64,000 bases of DNA from Streptomyces smyrnaeus. GTDB taxonomy: Bacteria; Actinomycetota; Actinomycetes; Streptomycetales; Streptomycetaceae. A model generated the notes under the pieces. The model had not been told where the DNA came from, made no database searches, and saw only the letters and a program-made list of their open reading frames with translations. Numbering within the stretch: position 1 is the first letter of the stretch; the number at the start of each line of letters is the position of its first letter. This document shows, one piece after another, positions 18,637-30,216 of the stretch. Where the stretch lies: positions 248,001 through 312,000 of the forward strand of contig NZ_JAFFZM010000006.1 of the NCBI RefSeq assembly GCF_017676345.1, written 5' to 3'. Position numbers and translations under genes: made by a program.

Positions 18637-20208
18637 ATGGCGGAGCTCACGATCCGGCCGGATGAGATCCGGGACGCGCTGGAGAACTTTGTCCAGTCGT
18701 ACACGCCGGACGCGGCCTCGCGCGAAGAGGTCGGTACGGTCAGCGCTGCCAGCGATGGCATCGCGAAGGTCGAGGGGCTGCCCTCGGCCATGGCGAACGA
18801 GCTGCTGAAGTTCGAGGACGGCACCCTCGGCCTCGCCCTCAACCTGGAGGAGCGCGAGATCGGTGCGGTCGTCCTCGGTGAGTTCAGCGGCATCGAAGAG
18901 GGCCAGTCGGTGCAGCGGACCGGCGAGGTCCTGTCGGTCCCGGTCGGCGACGGCTACCTCGGCCGTGTCGTCGACCCGCTGGGTGCCCCGATCGACGGCC
19001 TCGGCGAGATCGAGGCCGAGGGCCGCCGCGCCCTGGAGCTGCAGGCCCCCACGGTCATGCAGCGCAAGTCGGTGCACGAGCCCATGGAGACCGGCTACAA
19101 GGCCGTCGACACCATGACCCCGATCGGCCGTGGCCAGCGCCAGCTCGTCATCGGCGACCGTCAGACCGGCAAGACCGCGCTGTGCGTCGACACGATCATC
19201 AACCAGCGCGACAACTGGCGCTCGGGCGACCCGGACAAGCAGGTCCGCTGCATCTACGTCGCCGTCGGCCAGAAGGGCTCCACCATCGCGTCCGTGCGCG
19301 GCGCGCTGGAGGAGGCCGGTGCGCTGGAGTACACGACGATCGTCGCGGCCCCGGCGTCCGACCCGGCCGGCTTCAAGTACATCGCCCCCTACACCGGCTC
19401 GGCCATCGGTCAGCACTGGATGTACCAGGGCAAGCACGTGCTGGTCGTCTTCGACGACCTGTCCAAGCAGGCCGACGCCTACCGTGCCGTCTCGCTGCTG
19501 CTGCGCCGCCCGCCGGGCCGTGAGGCCTACCCGGGTGACGTCTTCTACCTGCACTCCCGGCTGCTGGAGCGCTGCGCCAAGCTCTCGGACGACATGGGCA
19601 AGGGCTCGATGACCGGTCTGCCGATCGTCGAGACGAAGGCCAACGACGTCTCGGCGTTCATTCCGACCAACGTCATCTCCATCACCGACGGCCAGTGCTT
19701 CTTGGAGTCCGACCTGTTCAACGCGGGCCAGCGCCCGGCGCTGAACGTCGGTATCTCCGTCTCCCGTGTCGGTGGCTCGGCCCAGCACAGGGCCATCCGC
19801 CAGATCACCGGTTCGCTCCGGGTGGACCTGGCCCAGTACCGCGAGCTGGAGGCGTTCGCCGCCTTCGGTTCCGACCTGGACGACGCTTCCAAGGCGTCGC
19901 TGGAGCGCGGTAAGCGCATGGTCGAACTGCTCAAGCAGCCGCAGTACGCGCCGTTCGCCACCGAGGACCAGGTCGTCTCCATCTGGTCCGGCACCAACGG
20001 CAAGATGGACGACGTCCCGGTCGAGGACATCCGACGCTTCGAGCGCGAGCTGCTGGACTACATGCACCGCGAGGAGCAGGCCCTGATGACCGGCATCCGC
20101 GAGGGCGCGAAGATGTCGGACGACACGATCCAGGCCCTGAGCGACGCGGTCGACAAGTTCAAGAAGCAGTTCGAGACCTCGGACGGCAAGCTGCTGGGCG
20201 AGGGCTGA
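18637..20208 (+). CDS. atpA: F1Fo ATP synthase subunit alpha
   Basis: Non-catalytic nucleotide-binding subunit of F1. The P-loop GDRQTGKT (about residue 171), the VGQKGSTIA segment and the alpha-specific [25 protein letters not shown] region (here [19 protein letters not shown]) are all present, as is the Arg-finger region [10 protein letters not shown] near residue 378. ATG 18637 follows GAGAGCAGGGA. The 523-residue length is normal. It is followed by atpG after two bases. Confidence 0.97.
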   Translation: MAELTIRPDEIRDALENFVQSYTPDAASREEVGTVSAASDGIAKVEGLPSAMANELLKFEDGTLGLALNLEEREIGAVVLGEFSGIEEGQSVQRTGEVLSVPVGDGYLGRVVDPLGAPIDGLGEIEAEGRRALELQAPTVMQRKSVHEPMETGYKAVDTMTPIGRGQRQLVIGDRQTGKTALCVDTIINQRDNWRSGDPDKQVRCIYVAVGQKGSTIASVRGALEEAGALEYTTIVAAPASDPAGFKYIAPYTGSAIGQHWMYQGKHVLVVFDDLSKQADAYRAVSLLLRRPPGREAYPGDVFYLHSRLLERCAKLSDDMGKGSMTGLPIVETKANDVSAFIPTNVISITDGQCFLESDLFNAGQRPALNVGISVSRVGGSAQHRAIRQITGSLRVDLAQYRELEAFAAFGSDLDDASKASLERGKRMVELLKQPQYAPFATEDQVVSIWSGTNGKMDDVPVEDIRRFERELLDYMHREEQALMTGIREGAKMSDDTIQALSDAVDKFKKQFETSDGKLLGEG

Positions 20209-20210
20209 GC

Positions 20211-22594
<2,384 letters not shown>

Positions 22595-22758
22595 CGTCGG
22601 ACCTCGAAGCTGCGGTGCGCCGTTTGCGCCTCGGCGCACGGTCGCGAACGGCCGTACGCGGATGTGCGCCGGTTGTGCTCCGTGGCGGGGGCGGGTGCCA
22701 GTACCCGCCCCCGCGCCGCACCCCTTATCCTTTCCCCATTCCAGTCTGAGGAGCCACA

Positions 22759-23142
22759 GTGGCTGAGCTGCACGTCGAGTTGGTCGCCGCCGACCGCAAG
22801 GTCTGGTCCGGCGAGGCCAGCCTGGTCGTCGCGCGCACCTCCTCGGGTGATATCGGTGTCATGCCCGGCCATCAGCCGCTGCTCGGCGTGCTGGAGTCCG
22901 GCCCGGTCACCATCCGTACGACGGGCGAGAGCGGCAACGGCACCGTCGTCGCCGCAGTGCACGGCGGGTTCATCTCCTTCGCCGACAACCAGCTCTCGCT
23001 GCTCGCCGAGGTCGCGGAGCTGACCGACGAGATCGATGTCGAGCGGGCGGAGCGCGCGCTGCAGGACGCCAAGTCCAAGGCCGATGAGGACGCCGAGAAG
23101 CGTGCCGATGTCCGACTGCGAGCGGTGACGGCCGCACGCTGA
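22759..23142 (+). CDS. atpC: F1Fo ATP synthase subunit epsilon
   Basis: Small regulatory subunit at the base of the F1 shaft. The N-terminal beta-sandwich (LHVELVAADRKVWSGEA, then GDIGVMPGHQPLLGVLESG) is typical; the two C-terminal helices (about residues 90-125) would be the inhibitory hairpin. The GTG 22759 start follows GAGGAG. At 127 residues it is of normal length. Last gene of the operon, with a long inverted repeat 35 bp beyond the stop. Confidence 0.95.
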   Translation: MAELHVELVAADRKVWSGEASLVVARTSSGDIGVMPGHQPLLGVLESGPVTIRTTGESGNGTVVAAVHGGFISFADNQLSLLAEVAELTDEIDVERAERALQDAKSKADEDAEKRADVRLRAVTAAR

Positions 23143-23176
23143 CGTTTGTCGCGTCACACCCGGCGCACGACGACCC

Positions 23177-23222
23177 TCAGCCGCGGGTGGTCCCGGAATT
23201 ATCCGGGTCCGTCCGCGGCTGA
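23177..23222 (+). terminator. Long hairpin ending the atp operon
   Basis: Arms of 21 nt (23177-23197 and 23202-23222), perfect apart from three central non-Watson-Crick positions, enclose ATTA. No T run follows, which is common for Streptomyces terminators. It lies 35 bp after atpC and 70 bp before the next gene. Confidence 0.65.
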
Positions 23223-23291
23223 AGCCATACAGCAGGGTTTGAGAGACTTGTCGCGCGGCAGGTCCCGGAAAGAGCGAGGAGGTCGGTGAAG

Positions 23292-23750
23292 ATGGTCCTC
23301 GCTCTGTTGCTGTGCGGCGTGGTCGTCCTGCTGGTGATGGCGGGACTCTTCGCCTTCGGGGTACGCCGACGGCTCATCCAGCGGTCCGGCGGAACGTTCG
23401 ACTGCAATCTGCGCTGGGCCGTCTCCGAGGCAGAGGCCGTCGACCCCAAAGGAAAAGGGTGGGCGTACGGAATCGCCCGCTACAACGGGGACCGCATCGA
23501 ATGGTTCCGCGTCTTCTCCTATGCCCCCCGGCCCCGCCGCCACCTGGTGCGCGGGGCCATTGATGTTCTCGAACGTCGCTCCCCGCTGGGCGAGGAGGAG
23601 CAGGCGCTGCTCTCCGACGCCGTGGTGCTCGCCTGCGCCGTGGGTCCGGAGCGGGTACGGGTGGAGCTGGCGCTGAGCGAGGACGCCCTCACCGGCTTCC
23701 TCGCCTGGCTGGAGGCCGCCCCTCCCGGGCAGCGCGTCAACGTGGCCTAG
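23292..23750 (+). CDS. DUF2550 family membrane protein
   Basis: A 152-residue protein with one N-terminal membrane helix (about residues 2-22), followed by RRRLIQRSGGTFDCNLRW and a basic, probably cytoplasmic domain. This is the DUF2550 architecture found next to atpC throughout actinobacteria; its role is unknown. I chose ATG 23292 because GAGGAGGT lies nine bases upstream; the in-frame GTG at 23286 would be too close to it. It follows the atp terminator hairpin, so it may have its own promoter. The domain includes the motif GIARYNGDRIEWFRVFS. Confidence 0.85.
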   Translation: MVLALLLCGVVVLLVMAGLFAFGVRRRLIQRSGGTFDCNLRWAVSEAEAVDPKGKGWAYGIARYNGDRIEWFRVFSYAPRPRRHLVRGAIDVLERRSPLGEEEQALLSDAVVLACAVGPERVRVELALSEDALTGFLAWLEAAPPGQRVNVA

Positions 23751-23757
23751 GCCCCGG

Positions 23758-24444
23758 CTACCCGGGCCCGATGCCCCACTCCTGGGCCAGTACGGCGGCC
23801 TGGGTGCGGCTGCGCAGCTCCAGCTTGGCGAGCAGCCTGCTGACGTGGGACTTGACGGTGGCTTCCGCCATGGTGAGGCGGGCGGCGATCTCGGAGTTCG
23901 ACAGCCCCTCGCCCAGACAGCCGAGGACCTGCCGCTCGCGGCGGGTGAGTTCGGCCAGTCCGGCCGGCGGCTCCGTGGCCGAGCGGGAGGCCTGCGGACC
24001 GCCCGGCGCCGACGCCCCCGCGAACTCGGCGATCAGACGGCGGGTCACGGCAGGCGCGATCATGCCTTCGCCGCGCGCGACCGTACGGACCGCCTCGACC
24101 ACCGCCGCCGCCTCGCTGTCCTTGAGCAGAAAGCCGGCCGCGCCCGCGCGCAGTGCGCCGAAGACGTACTCGTCGAGGTCGAACGTGGTGAGCACCAGGA
24201 CGTCGGCGAGGCCGCCGGCGGTGATGTGCCGGGTGGCCGTCACCCCGTCCAGCCGGGGCATCTGGATGTCCATCAGCACCACGTCCGGAGCCAGCTCGCG
24301 GGTGAGCCGCACCGCCTCTTCCCCGTCACCTGCCTCACCGACCACCTCGATACCGGGCGCGTTGCGCAGGATGAGCACGATTCCCGCGCGTACGGCCTGC
24401 TGATCCTCGGCGACCAGCACCCGGATGGCTCGGTCAGCTGTCAC
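23758..24444 (-). CDS. NarL/FixJ-type response regulator
   Basis: Receiver domain with phospho-acceptor Asp at about residue 59 (DVVLMDIQMP), then a Ser/Ala/Pro linker and a LuxR-type helix-turn-helix (RREREVLG-like segment RRERQVLGCLGEGLSNSEIA) at residues 165-222. It overlaps the sensor kinase gene by four bases (ATGA), so the pair is co-translated. It converges with the DUF2550 gene, with only seven bases between stops. The likely target is a 24-bp palindrome upstream of the kinase gene. The signal is unknown; the pair resembles DesKR-type systems responding to membrane or envelope state. Confidence 0.93.
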   Translation of the reverse strand: MTADRAIRVLVAEDQQAVRAGIVLILRNAPGIEVVGEAGDGEEAVRLTRELAPDVVLMDIQMPRLDGVTATRHITAGGLADVLVLTTFDLDEYVFGALRAGAAGFLLKDSEAAAVVEAVRTVARGEGMIAPAVTRRLIAEFAGASAPGGPQASRSATEPPAGLAELTRRERQVLGCLGEGLSNSEIAARLTMAEATVKSHVSRLLAKLELRSRTQAAVLAQEWGIGPG

Positions 24445-25751
24445 TGGTTCGTCTCCCTGTGTTCGGGCCGGCGTGCTGCGCCGGACTCGTCGGCGGCCGT
24501 GTCCGTCTCGCGCGGTGCGGGCAGCACCGCGTGCACCTGCCAGACCCGCGCGCCGTCGGCGCCGGTCGCAGGCCCTGCCGTCAGTCGGCCGTCCAGCAGC
24601 TCCACCCGCTCGCGCATCCCGACCAGCCCCGCGCCCGCTCCGGGCGCGCGGGGCGAGCCGTCGTCCACCGGATCCTCGTCCAGCGGACTGGTGACCCGGA
24701 TGCCGAGGTGGTCGGGGCGGGCGTCGTCACGGTCGAGTTCCACGGTGACGTTGCCCGGGGCCGCGTGCTTGAGCGCGTTGGTGACCGCTTCCTGGACCAC
24801 GCGGTAGGCGGCCAGCTCCACCGGTGCGGGCAGCCGCTCACCCTTGGCGCGGCGGTCCGCCAGTGTGAACGTACGGCCGTCGCCCGCCATGGCCCCGGCG
24901 CGGGCCAGCAGTACGTCCAGCCCGTCGAGCGAGGGAGTGGCCGCCGGTTCCTCGGAGCCGCTCGCGTTGCGCAGCAGGCCGATGAGGCGGCGCATCTCGG
25001 CCAGCCCCTGCACACTGTTCTCGCGGATGACGCCCAAGGCTTCGCGGGTGGCGCCCGCGCTGTGGCCGGACTCCGGGAAGGAGAGGGCGGCCGAGGAGTG
25101 GATGGCGATGGCCGAGAGGTGGTTGGCGACCACGTCGTGCAGCTCGCGCGCCATCCGGGCGCGTTCGCTGTTGACCGCCTGCTTGCGGTCCAGCTCCGCG
25201 AGGAGGGCCGTCTGCTCGGCCCGCTGACGTTCGGCGGACGCCTTCTCCCGGTGGCTGCGGATGGCCTCCCCGGTGCTGGTGGGCACCACCAGCACACCGG
25301 CGCAGGCAGCCCCGACCAGCAGCAGTTCGGCCTTCTGGAAAGCGATCAGCAGCCCCGCCGTGACCAGGACGGTCACCACCACCGAACCCCGGATCACCCC
25401 GCGGGACAGGCGGGGCGATCCGTACAGCACGGCGGCGTAGAGCACATCGGTGAACAGGATCAGCGTCGCCAGCAACGAGCCCACCAGCAGATCGGCCACC
25501 TGCGCCGCGATGCCGACGTACAGCACATACGGCTGTCCCGTTCGGCGCAGCAGTGAGGCCAGACACAGCACGGCGAGCGGCAGCAGCACCAGCCAGCGTG
25601 GTCCGCGTTCCCACAGCGGGGCGCTGGTGAGACCGAACGCCCACAGCAGCAGCCCGCCGGCGGCCCCGGACACCGCGACCAGCACATCGTCCTGGTTCGG
25701 GCGCAGGCCACGGAGCGTGCGGATCCACGGTGCGGCGGCTGCGGTGGTCAT
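24441..25751 (-). CDS. Sensor histidine kinase (HisKA_3 type)
   Basis: Five to six membrane helices fill residues 25-160. A cytoplasmic coiled-coil linker and the HisKA_3 dimerisation domain follow, with phospho-acceptor His at residue 205 (ARELHDVVANHLSAIAIHS). The HATPase domain lacks much of an N-box but shows the G-box GAGLVGMRERVELLDG near residue 388. The 436-residue length fits DesK-like kinases with no extracellular sensor domain, so the stimulus is probably membrane-derived. ATG 25751 is used. A perfect 10-bp-arm palindrome lies 65-88 bp upstream, probably an autoregulatory operator. The response regulator gene overlaps it downstream. Confidence 0.92.
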   Translation of the reverse strand: MTTAAAAPWIRTLRGLRPNQDDVLVAVSGAAGGLLLWAFGLTSAPLWERGPRWLVLLPLAVLCLASLLRRTGQPYVLYVGIAAQVADLLVGSLLATLILFTDVLYAAVLYGSPRLSRGVIRGSVVVTVLVTAGLLIAFQKAELLLVGAACAGVLVVPTSTGEAIRSHREKASAERQRAEQTALLAELDRKQAVNSERARMARELHDVVANHLSAIAIHSSAALSFPESGHSAGATREALGVIRENSVQGLAEMRRLIGLLRNASGSEEPAATPSLDGLDVLLARAGAMAGDGRTFTLADRRAKGERLPAPVELAAYRVVQEAVTNALKHAAPGNVTVELDRDDARPDHLGIRVTSPLDEDPVDDGSPRAPGAGAGLVGMRERVELLDGRLTAGPATGADGARVWQVHAVLPAPRETDTAADESGAARRPEHRETNQ

Positions 25752-25815
25752 GGCTCCATTCTCCCGAGTCCCCGCGGCGCGGGTGTCCCTCGCCCGGTCG
25801 AGCGTCGGCGCCGTG

Positions 25816-25839
25816 CGACTGCATCTTTCGATGCAGTCG
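25816..25839. promoter_or_regulatory. Perfect 24-bp palindrome upstream of the sensor kinase gene
   Basis: CGACTGCATC and GATGCAGTCG form 10-bp arms around TTTC. It lies in the 252-bp divergent region between the kinase gene and the membrane protein gene at 26004. Its place and symmetry suit the binding site of a dimeric NarL-type regulator, here most likely the response regulator of the adjacent pair. A short RNA hairpin is the alternative. Confidence 0.6.
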
Positions 25840-26003
25840 GCAGCGCGGGGAATCGTCTCGGACGACGACGCCCCGGGCGGTCCCGCGGCGAGAGGGTGGG
25901 GGTACGCGTCCGGTCGTCGCGTCCGGCATCGGGGAGGAGGCGACGACCGGCGGCGATTCCGCCACCACTCCCGCCATGGGATACGCCAGGAGGGCGTTCA
26001 ATC

Positions 26004-26687
26004 GTGATCGTGACGTTGATCATCGCCTGCGAGGTCGGCTTCTGGGTGCTGCTCGCGGTGGGCCTCGCGCTGCGCTACCTCGCACGGATGCCGCGTACCA
26101 GCGCGGCGGTGCTGCTGTGCGAGCCGCTGCTGGAGGTCGTGCTGCTGATCGTCACCGCGATCGATCTGCGCAACGGCGCGGAGCCCGACTTCAAGCACGG
26201 ACTCGCCGCCGTCTACATCGGATTCACCGCCACGCACGGGCACTACATGATCAAGTGGGCGGACGGCCATGCCGCGCATCTGCTGGGCAGGGGACCGCGC
26301 CCGGCCAAACCGCCCCGCTACGGCACGGCACGGGCCGTGCACGAGTGGAAGATGGGGGCGCGTGCCATCGGCGCCGCCGTCATCGCGGCCGGACTGCTGC
26401 AGGCCGCGATCTGGTACGTGGGGGACGCGTCCCAGGTCGAACCGCTGCGCCAGTGGCAGACCCGGATGGGTTTCGTGGTCGGGATCAGTCTGATCATCGC
26501 GCTCAGCTACACGGTGTGGCCCAAGCAGCCGAAGCAGGGCGAGCAGCCGAAACACAGCGAGGCCGAGCGTGGCGAGTGGGGCGAGCGGGGCGAGCAGGGT
26601 GAAGCCGCGGCCCGGCCGGAGGCGGAGCGGTCGTCCCCGCAGCAGGCTGGTCCGGGAACTGGCCGGACCGGGCCTGCGGCCCGGTGA
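26004..26687 (+). CDS. Conserved membrane protein of unknown function
   Basis: The first 175 residues contain four hydrophobic segments (about 2-22, 32-51, 66-80 and 113-132) plus one near 152-170, with the motif FTATHGHYMIKWAD between them. The last 50 residues are a hydrophilic Gln/Glu/Gly/Lys tail (KQPKQGEQPKHSEAERGEWG). GTG 26004 is preceded by CCAGGAGGG. The open frame before it, back to 25896, is Arg/Pro-rich and not coding. I recognise this only as a conserved actinobacterial membrane protein. It faces the two-component operon, so control by that system is possible. Confidence 0.75.
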   Translation: MIVTLIIACEVGFWVLLAVGLALRYLARMPRTSAAVLLCEPLLEVVLLIVTAIDLRNGAEPDFKHGLAAVYIGFTATHGHYMIKWADGHAAHLLGRGPRPAKPPRYGTARAVHEWKMGARAIGAAVIAAGLLQAAIWYVGDASQVEPLRQWQTRMGFVVGISLIIALSYTVWPKQPKQGEQPKHSEAERGEWGERGEQGEAAARPEAERSSPQQAGPGTGRTGPAAR

Positions 26688-26766
26688 GACCGTGCGCCCC
26701 CGTACGACGACGGACGCCTGCCCCATCGGCGTGCGCGGCCGGGTCGGCCCCACCGGGGAAGGTGGG

Positions 26767-27618
26767 CTAGGCGCCCGGGTCGCGGCCGGGGGCTTTCTTG
26801 GAGTCGGGCTTCTTGAGCGCCGCCAGCGTGGCGCGGGTGTCCTTCTTCATCCAGCCGGTCACGGTCTTCTCGGACGGTGGCTCGAAGTCCTCGTCGATGC
26901 CGCCGCCGAACCAGCTCCAGCTCATCTCGTACGTCATCCACCCGGCACGTACCTCCAGCATGAGCCGGCCCAAGCTGTCGCCGCGCTCCTCCTTGATCAG
27001 GTACGCCTCGTCGCCGAAGCCGTCGACGGGAGAGACCTCGTACTGGTACGTGCCGGACTTCTGGTCCTCCCACGTCCGCTGCTCGGAGGCGAACTCGGGC
27101 GCGGGGTCGCTCTTCTTGTGCCACGTGACCGTGGTCGAGACGTAGGTGGTCGGTGGAGTCTTCGAGGTCTCGCCGTGCTCGATCAGCGTGCGGCTGCACC
27201 GGCTGACGTCGAGGCCCTTCTGCCGCGAGGAGTAGCCGTCCGGATTGTCCGAGGAGGACTCCTGGATCCGGTACTCCTGCTGGAAGGACTTGAGCTTCGC
27301 CGTCTCGCACATGTCGTGGTGGAAGCGGTAGCCCTTGAAGTCGGCCGCGGCCGAGTCGGCGGTGCCCTTGTCCAGCGCGCCGGTGGCCATCAGCGTCGCG
27401 GCCCAGGTGACCGAGGCGACGACCACGCCGCCCAGCGCCCACAGCCAGCGCGGGCCGCCGCCGCGCACCGGCCCGCCCGGCGGCTGTCCGGGGGGCCCGG
27501 GCGGGCCGGGGGGCGGAGTCTGCGGCTGGGCGTACGGGTTGAACTGGTACGCGGGCGTCGCGGTCGATGTGGGCTGCTGTGAGTACGGCTGCTGCGGCTG
27601 GGCCCCCGGTATTGCCAT
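26767..27618 (-). CDS. Proline-rich single-pass membrane protein, unknown function
   Basis: A 283-residue protein with a cytoplasmic Pro/Gln/Gly-rich N-terminus (residues 1-50), one membrane helix at about 56-76 and an extracellular domain of about 200 residues with two Cys (MCETAKL, SRCSRT) that could form a disulfide. The exported domain has the segments YRFHHDMCET and VSPVDGFGDEAYLIKEERG. Such domains occur in Streptomyces proteins of unknown role, often annotated as hypothetical. ATG 27618 is chosen because the sequence upstream is Arg/Ser-rich and unrelated. It converges with the gene at 26004. Confidence 0.75.
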   Translation of the reverse strand: MAIPGAQPQQPYSQQPTSTATPAYQFNPYAQPQTPPPGPPGPPGQPPGGPVRGGGPRWLWALGGVVVASVTWAATLMATGALDKGTADSAAADFKGYRFHHDMCETAKLKSFQQEYRIQESSSDNPDGYSSRQKGLDVSRCSRTLIEHGETSKTPPTTYVSTTVTWHKKSDPAPEFASEQRTWEDQKSGTYQYEVSPVDGFGDEAYLIKEERGDSLGRLMLEVRAGWMTYEMSWSWFGGGIDEDFEPPSEKTVTGWMKKDTRATLAALKKPDSKKAPGRDPGA

Positions 27619-27646
27619 GCGGGGCACAGTACCCGCTGACTTCCGG

Positions 27647-28276
27647 TCAGGGTCCGTCGGCCCGGGGCAGCCGGGCGGCGAACGTGTCGAGGACGGCGCG
27701 GGTCCGGGCGGAGTCCGTGTGGAGATGCCCCGCCATGCCCAGGGCACGGGCGGCCTCGACGTTCTCCGGGACATCGTCGACGAACAGCGCGTCCTGTGCG
27801 GCGACCCCCAGCAGGTGGAGCGTGTGCGTGTAGATGCGCGGGTCCGGCTTGGCGAAGCCCACCTCGCAGGAGAGCACCACCTCGTCGGCGACGGACAGGT
27901 TCGGGGCCAGGTTGGGGCGGGCGTCCGGCCAGGCGTTGCTGACGAACGCGGTACGGGCCCGGCCCCGCAGCGCGGCCACCGCGTCGAGCAGCTCCCGGTC
28001 CCACACGGGGGTGCCCGCCAGATCGTGGCGCAGCTCGTCGAGGCCGGCCGCGTCCAGCGCGAGCCGTTCGCGGACGACGGACCACCAGGCGGGGCCGCTC
28101 ATCCGCCCGACGAGCACCTCCGTGTCGTTGCCCGCGTAGACGGCCGTGATCAAGTCCCGCTCGCTGATGCCCAGTCGGGCCGACCACTTGGCGGCGGCGG
28201 CCGGCAGCTTGTCCTCCACCAGGACGCCGCCCAGGTCCATCAGCAGGGCGGGCCGTCCCCGCTCGGGTGGGCTCAT
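27647..28276 (-). CDS. HAD-superfamily hydrolase
   Basis: Haloacid-dehalogenase-type hydrolase, probably a phosphatase on a small metabolite. Motif I is LLMDLGGVLV (nucleophile Asp at residue 14), with Gly in place of the second Asp, as in many HAD-IA members. Motif II is AFVSNAW, motif III involves FAKPDPRIY, and motif IV is ALFVDDVPENVEAA near residue 166. The 209-residue length and the cap between motifs I and II fit subfamily IA. ATG 28276 overlaps the stop of the adenosyltransferase gene upstream (ATGA), so both are read from one transcript. The substrate cannot be told from sequence. Confidence 0.85.
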   Translation of the reverse strand: MSPPERGRPALLMDLGGVLVEDKLPAAAAKWSARLGISERDLITAVYAGNDTEVLVGRMSGPAWWSVVRERLALDAAGLDELRHDLAGTPVWDRELLDAVAALRGRARTAFVSNAWPDARPNLAPNLSVADEVVLSCEVGFAKPDPRIYTHTLHLLGVAAQDALFVDDVPENVEAARALGMAGHLHTDSARTRAVLDTFAARLPRADGP

Positions 28277-28845
28277 CGCTCGCCGCCCGGCACCCACAGC
28301 ACGTCGCCGACCGCCTTGTTGGCCGACCGGGCGAGGATGAACAGCAGGTCGGAGAGGCGGTTGAGGTAGGTCGCGGTCAGCGGGTTCATCGTCTCGCCGT
28401 GCTCCTCCAGCGCCGCCCAGGTGGAGCGCTCCGCGCGGCGGACGACGGTGCACGCCTGGTGCAGCAGCGCCGCTCCCGGCGTACCGCCCGGAAGGATGAA
28501 GGAGCGCAGCTTCTCCAGCCCTTCGAGGAAGTGGTCGCAGTCGGTCTCCAGCTTGTCGATGTAGGCCTGCTCGACGCGCAGCGGCGGGAACTCGGGGTTG
28601 TCCACCACCGGTGTGGACAGATCGGCGCCCACGTCGAACAGGTCGTTCTGCACCCGCAGCAGGACGGTACGGATCTCCTCGTCCAGCTCGCCCATGGCCA
28701 GCGCGACCCCGATCGCGGCGTTCGCCTCGTTGGCGTCGGCGTACGCCGCGATACGGGAGTCGGTCTTGGCGGTGCGGCTCATGTCGCCGAGCGCTGTGGT
28801 GCCCTTGTCGCCGGTTCGGGTGTAGATCCGCGTGAGGTTAACCAT
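28273..28845 (-). CDS. ATP:cob(I)alamin adenosyltransferase, PduO type
   Basis: Adenosylates cob(I)alamin to coenzyme B12. The family signature RIYTRTGDKGTTALGDMSR lies at the N-terminus (ATP-binding), with the mid-region FDVGADLSTP and the C-terminal RRAERSTWAAL and LNRLSDLLFILARSAN motifs that form the active site between trimer subunits. It has 190 residues. ATG 28845 is preceded by TACGCT at 28857-28852, spaced so that transcription could begin at or next to the ATG; a leaderless transcript is likely. AdoCbl made here would serve IcmA at 62142 and other mutases. The HAD gene overlaps its stop. Confidence 0.92.
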   Translation of the reverse strand: MVNLTRIYTRTGDKGTTALGDMSRTAKTDSRIAAYADANEANAAIGVALAMGELDEEIRTVLLRVQNDLFDVGADLSTPVVDNPEFPPLRVEQAYIDKLETDCDHFLEGLEKLRSFILPGGTPGAALLHQACTVVRRAERSTWAALEEHGETMNPLTATYLNRLSDLLFILARSANKAVGDVLWVPGGER

Positions 28846-29100
28846 GCTGCGAGCGTAGTAGGGGCGCCGGTCGTGGCGACCGGGCCCGGACAAGCTCCGG
28901 GGGCACGGGCAGCGCCGCGAACGGACACCCCGGGGTTCATCTCCGTGCGTGCCGCCACCGCTCTTGCGGCGGATGGCGTAGCGAACTCTCCGTAGGTGTG
29001 GACTGTGGACGGACAACCATGCGACGGGCGTACGAACGGTCAGGAATGGAGGCGGATGCAGTTTTCCGATCGTCGGCTCATGTGAAGGACTGTCCCTGTC

Positions 29101-30189
29101 ATGCGTCTCCCCTCCATGCCCTTCTCCCGTCATTCCGGCCCTCTCCGGGAAGCGGCGGGTGGAGCAGCCGAGTCCGTCACCGTCCTCCGTGCCCGGCGCT
29201 TGTGCCGCTTCCGCCTGGCGGCCGGCGCCCTGCTGGTCTGCCTGCTCGCCGCGGCCCTGCCCGCAGCCGAGAGCGCCGCGGGGCGGTCGTCCGCCTCGGC
29301 GTACCCCATGCGGATCACCGCGTACGTGGCCAACAGCGGGTCCCGGACCGTGTCCCTCTTCGACACCCGCCTCGAGCGTCCGGCAGGCGCCGCCCAGGTC
29401 GGAGCAGGACCGACGGGGGTGAGCGCGGCACCGGACGGCACGATGGTCTACGTCGCGAACGGCCGGTCGGACAGCGTCACCTTCCTCGCCACCGACGGCC
29501 GCTCCGTCCTCGCGACCGTTCCCGTCCAGAAGCGCCCCTTCGCGGCCGTCCCCACCCGGGACGGGAAACGCGTCCTGGTCGCCAACTTCGGTTCCGACAC
29601 CGTCTCGGTCATCAGCGTCGGCGACCGGAAGGTTGTCGCCACCACCCCGGTCGCCAGGCTTCCGCACAGCATCGCCACCATCCCGGGCGGCTTGGCGTAT
29701 GTGACGAACAACGGCGCCAACCGGGTCACCGTCCTCAATGCGAACGGCAAGCAGATCACCACCATCGGCGTGGGCGACTTCCCCAGCGGGATCAGCTCCT
29801 CTCCCAATGGCGAGCATGTCTACGTCTCGAACACCGGATCGGGCACGATCTCGGTCATCGACACCGACAGCAACAAGGTCGTCGCCACCATCCCGGCCGG
29901 CAGGGCGCCGCTCGGCAACGCGGTGAGTCCGGACGGCTCCCGGCTCTACGTCGCCGACTCGGCAGCGGACTCGCTGCTCGTCATCGACCTGTCCGCGCGG
30001 CGGGTCACCGGCAGCGTGCGCGTGGGCGTCACCCCGCAGGGCGTCGCCGTCACCCCGGACGGACAGCGGGTCTGGGTCACCAACGAGGCCTCCAGCACGG
30101 TGTCGGTCGTCCAGCCGGCCGGGCCCCGGCTCCGGAAGACCCTCCCCACCGGACCCGAGCCCGAAGGCATCGCCATCACGCCCCGGTGA
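29101..30189 (+). CDS. Secreted YVTN-type beta-propeller protein
   Basis: After a long basic N-terminal region the hydrophobic segment FRLAAGALLVCLLAAALPA (about residues 37-55) acts as signal peptide. The rest is made of about seven repeats of some 42 residues with the hallmark AYVANSGS..VSLFDT, YVANGRSDSVTFLAT, VANFGSDTVSVISV, YVSNTGSGTISVIDTDS and VWVTNEASSTVSV, which form a beta-propeller. Such surface-layer-like repeats bind partners or act as lactonase-like shells; no catalytic residues can be named. It is 362 residues long and divergent from the adenosyltransferase gene across 255 bp. Start ATG 29101 follows GAAGGA. Secretion is inferred from the signal peptide. Confidence 0.85.
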   Translation: MRLPSMPFSRHSGPLREAAGGAAESVTVLRARRLCRFRLAAGALLVCLLAAALPAAESAAGRSSASAYPMRITAYVANSGSRTVSLFDTRLERPAGAAQVGAGPTGVSAAPDGTMVYVANGRSDSVTFLATDGRSVLATVPVQKRPFAAVPTRDGKRVLVANFGSDTVSVISVGDRKVVATTPVARLPHSIATIPGGLAYVTNNGANRVTVLNANGKQITTIGVGDFPSGISSSPNGEHVYVSNTGSGTISVIDTDSNKVVATIPAGRAPLGNAVSPDGSRLYVADSAADSLLVIDLSARRVTGSVRVGVTPQGVAVTPDGQRVWVTNEASSTVSVVQPAGPRLRKTLPTGPEPEGIAITPR

Positions 30190-30216
30190 CGCCCGCCCTG
30201 CCCTGCCGTCCGTCCG

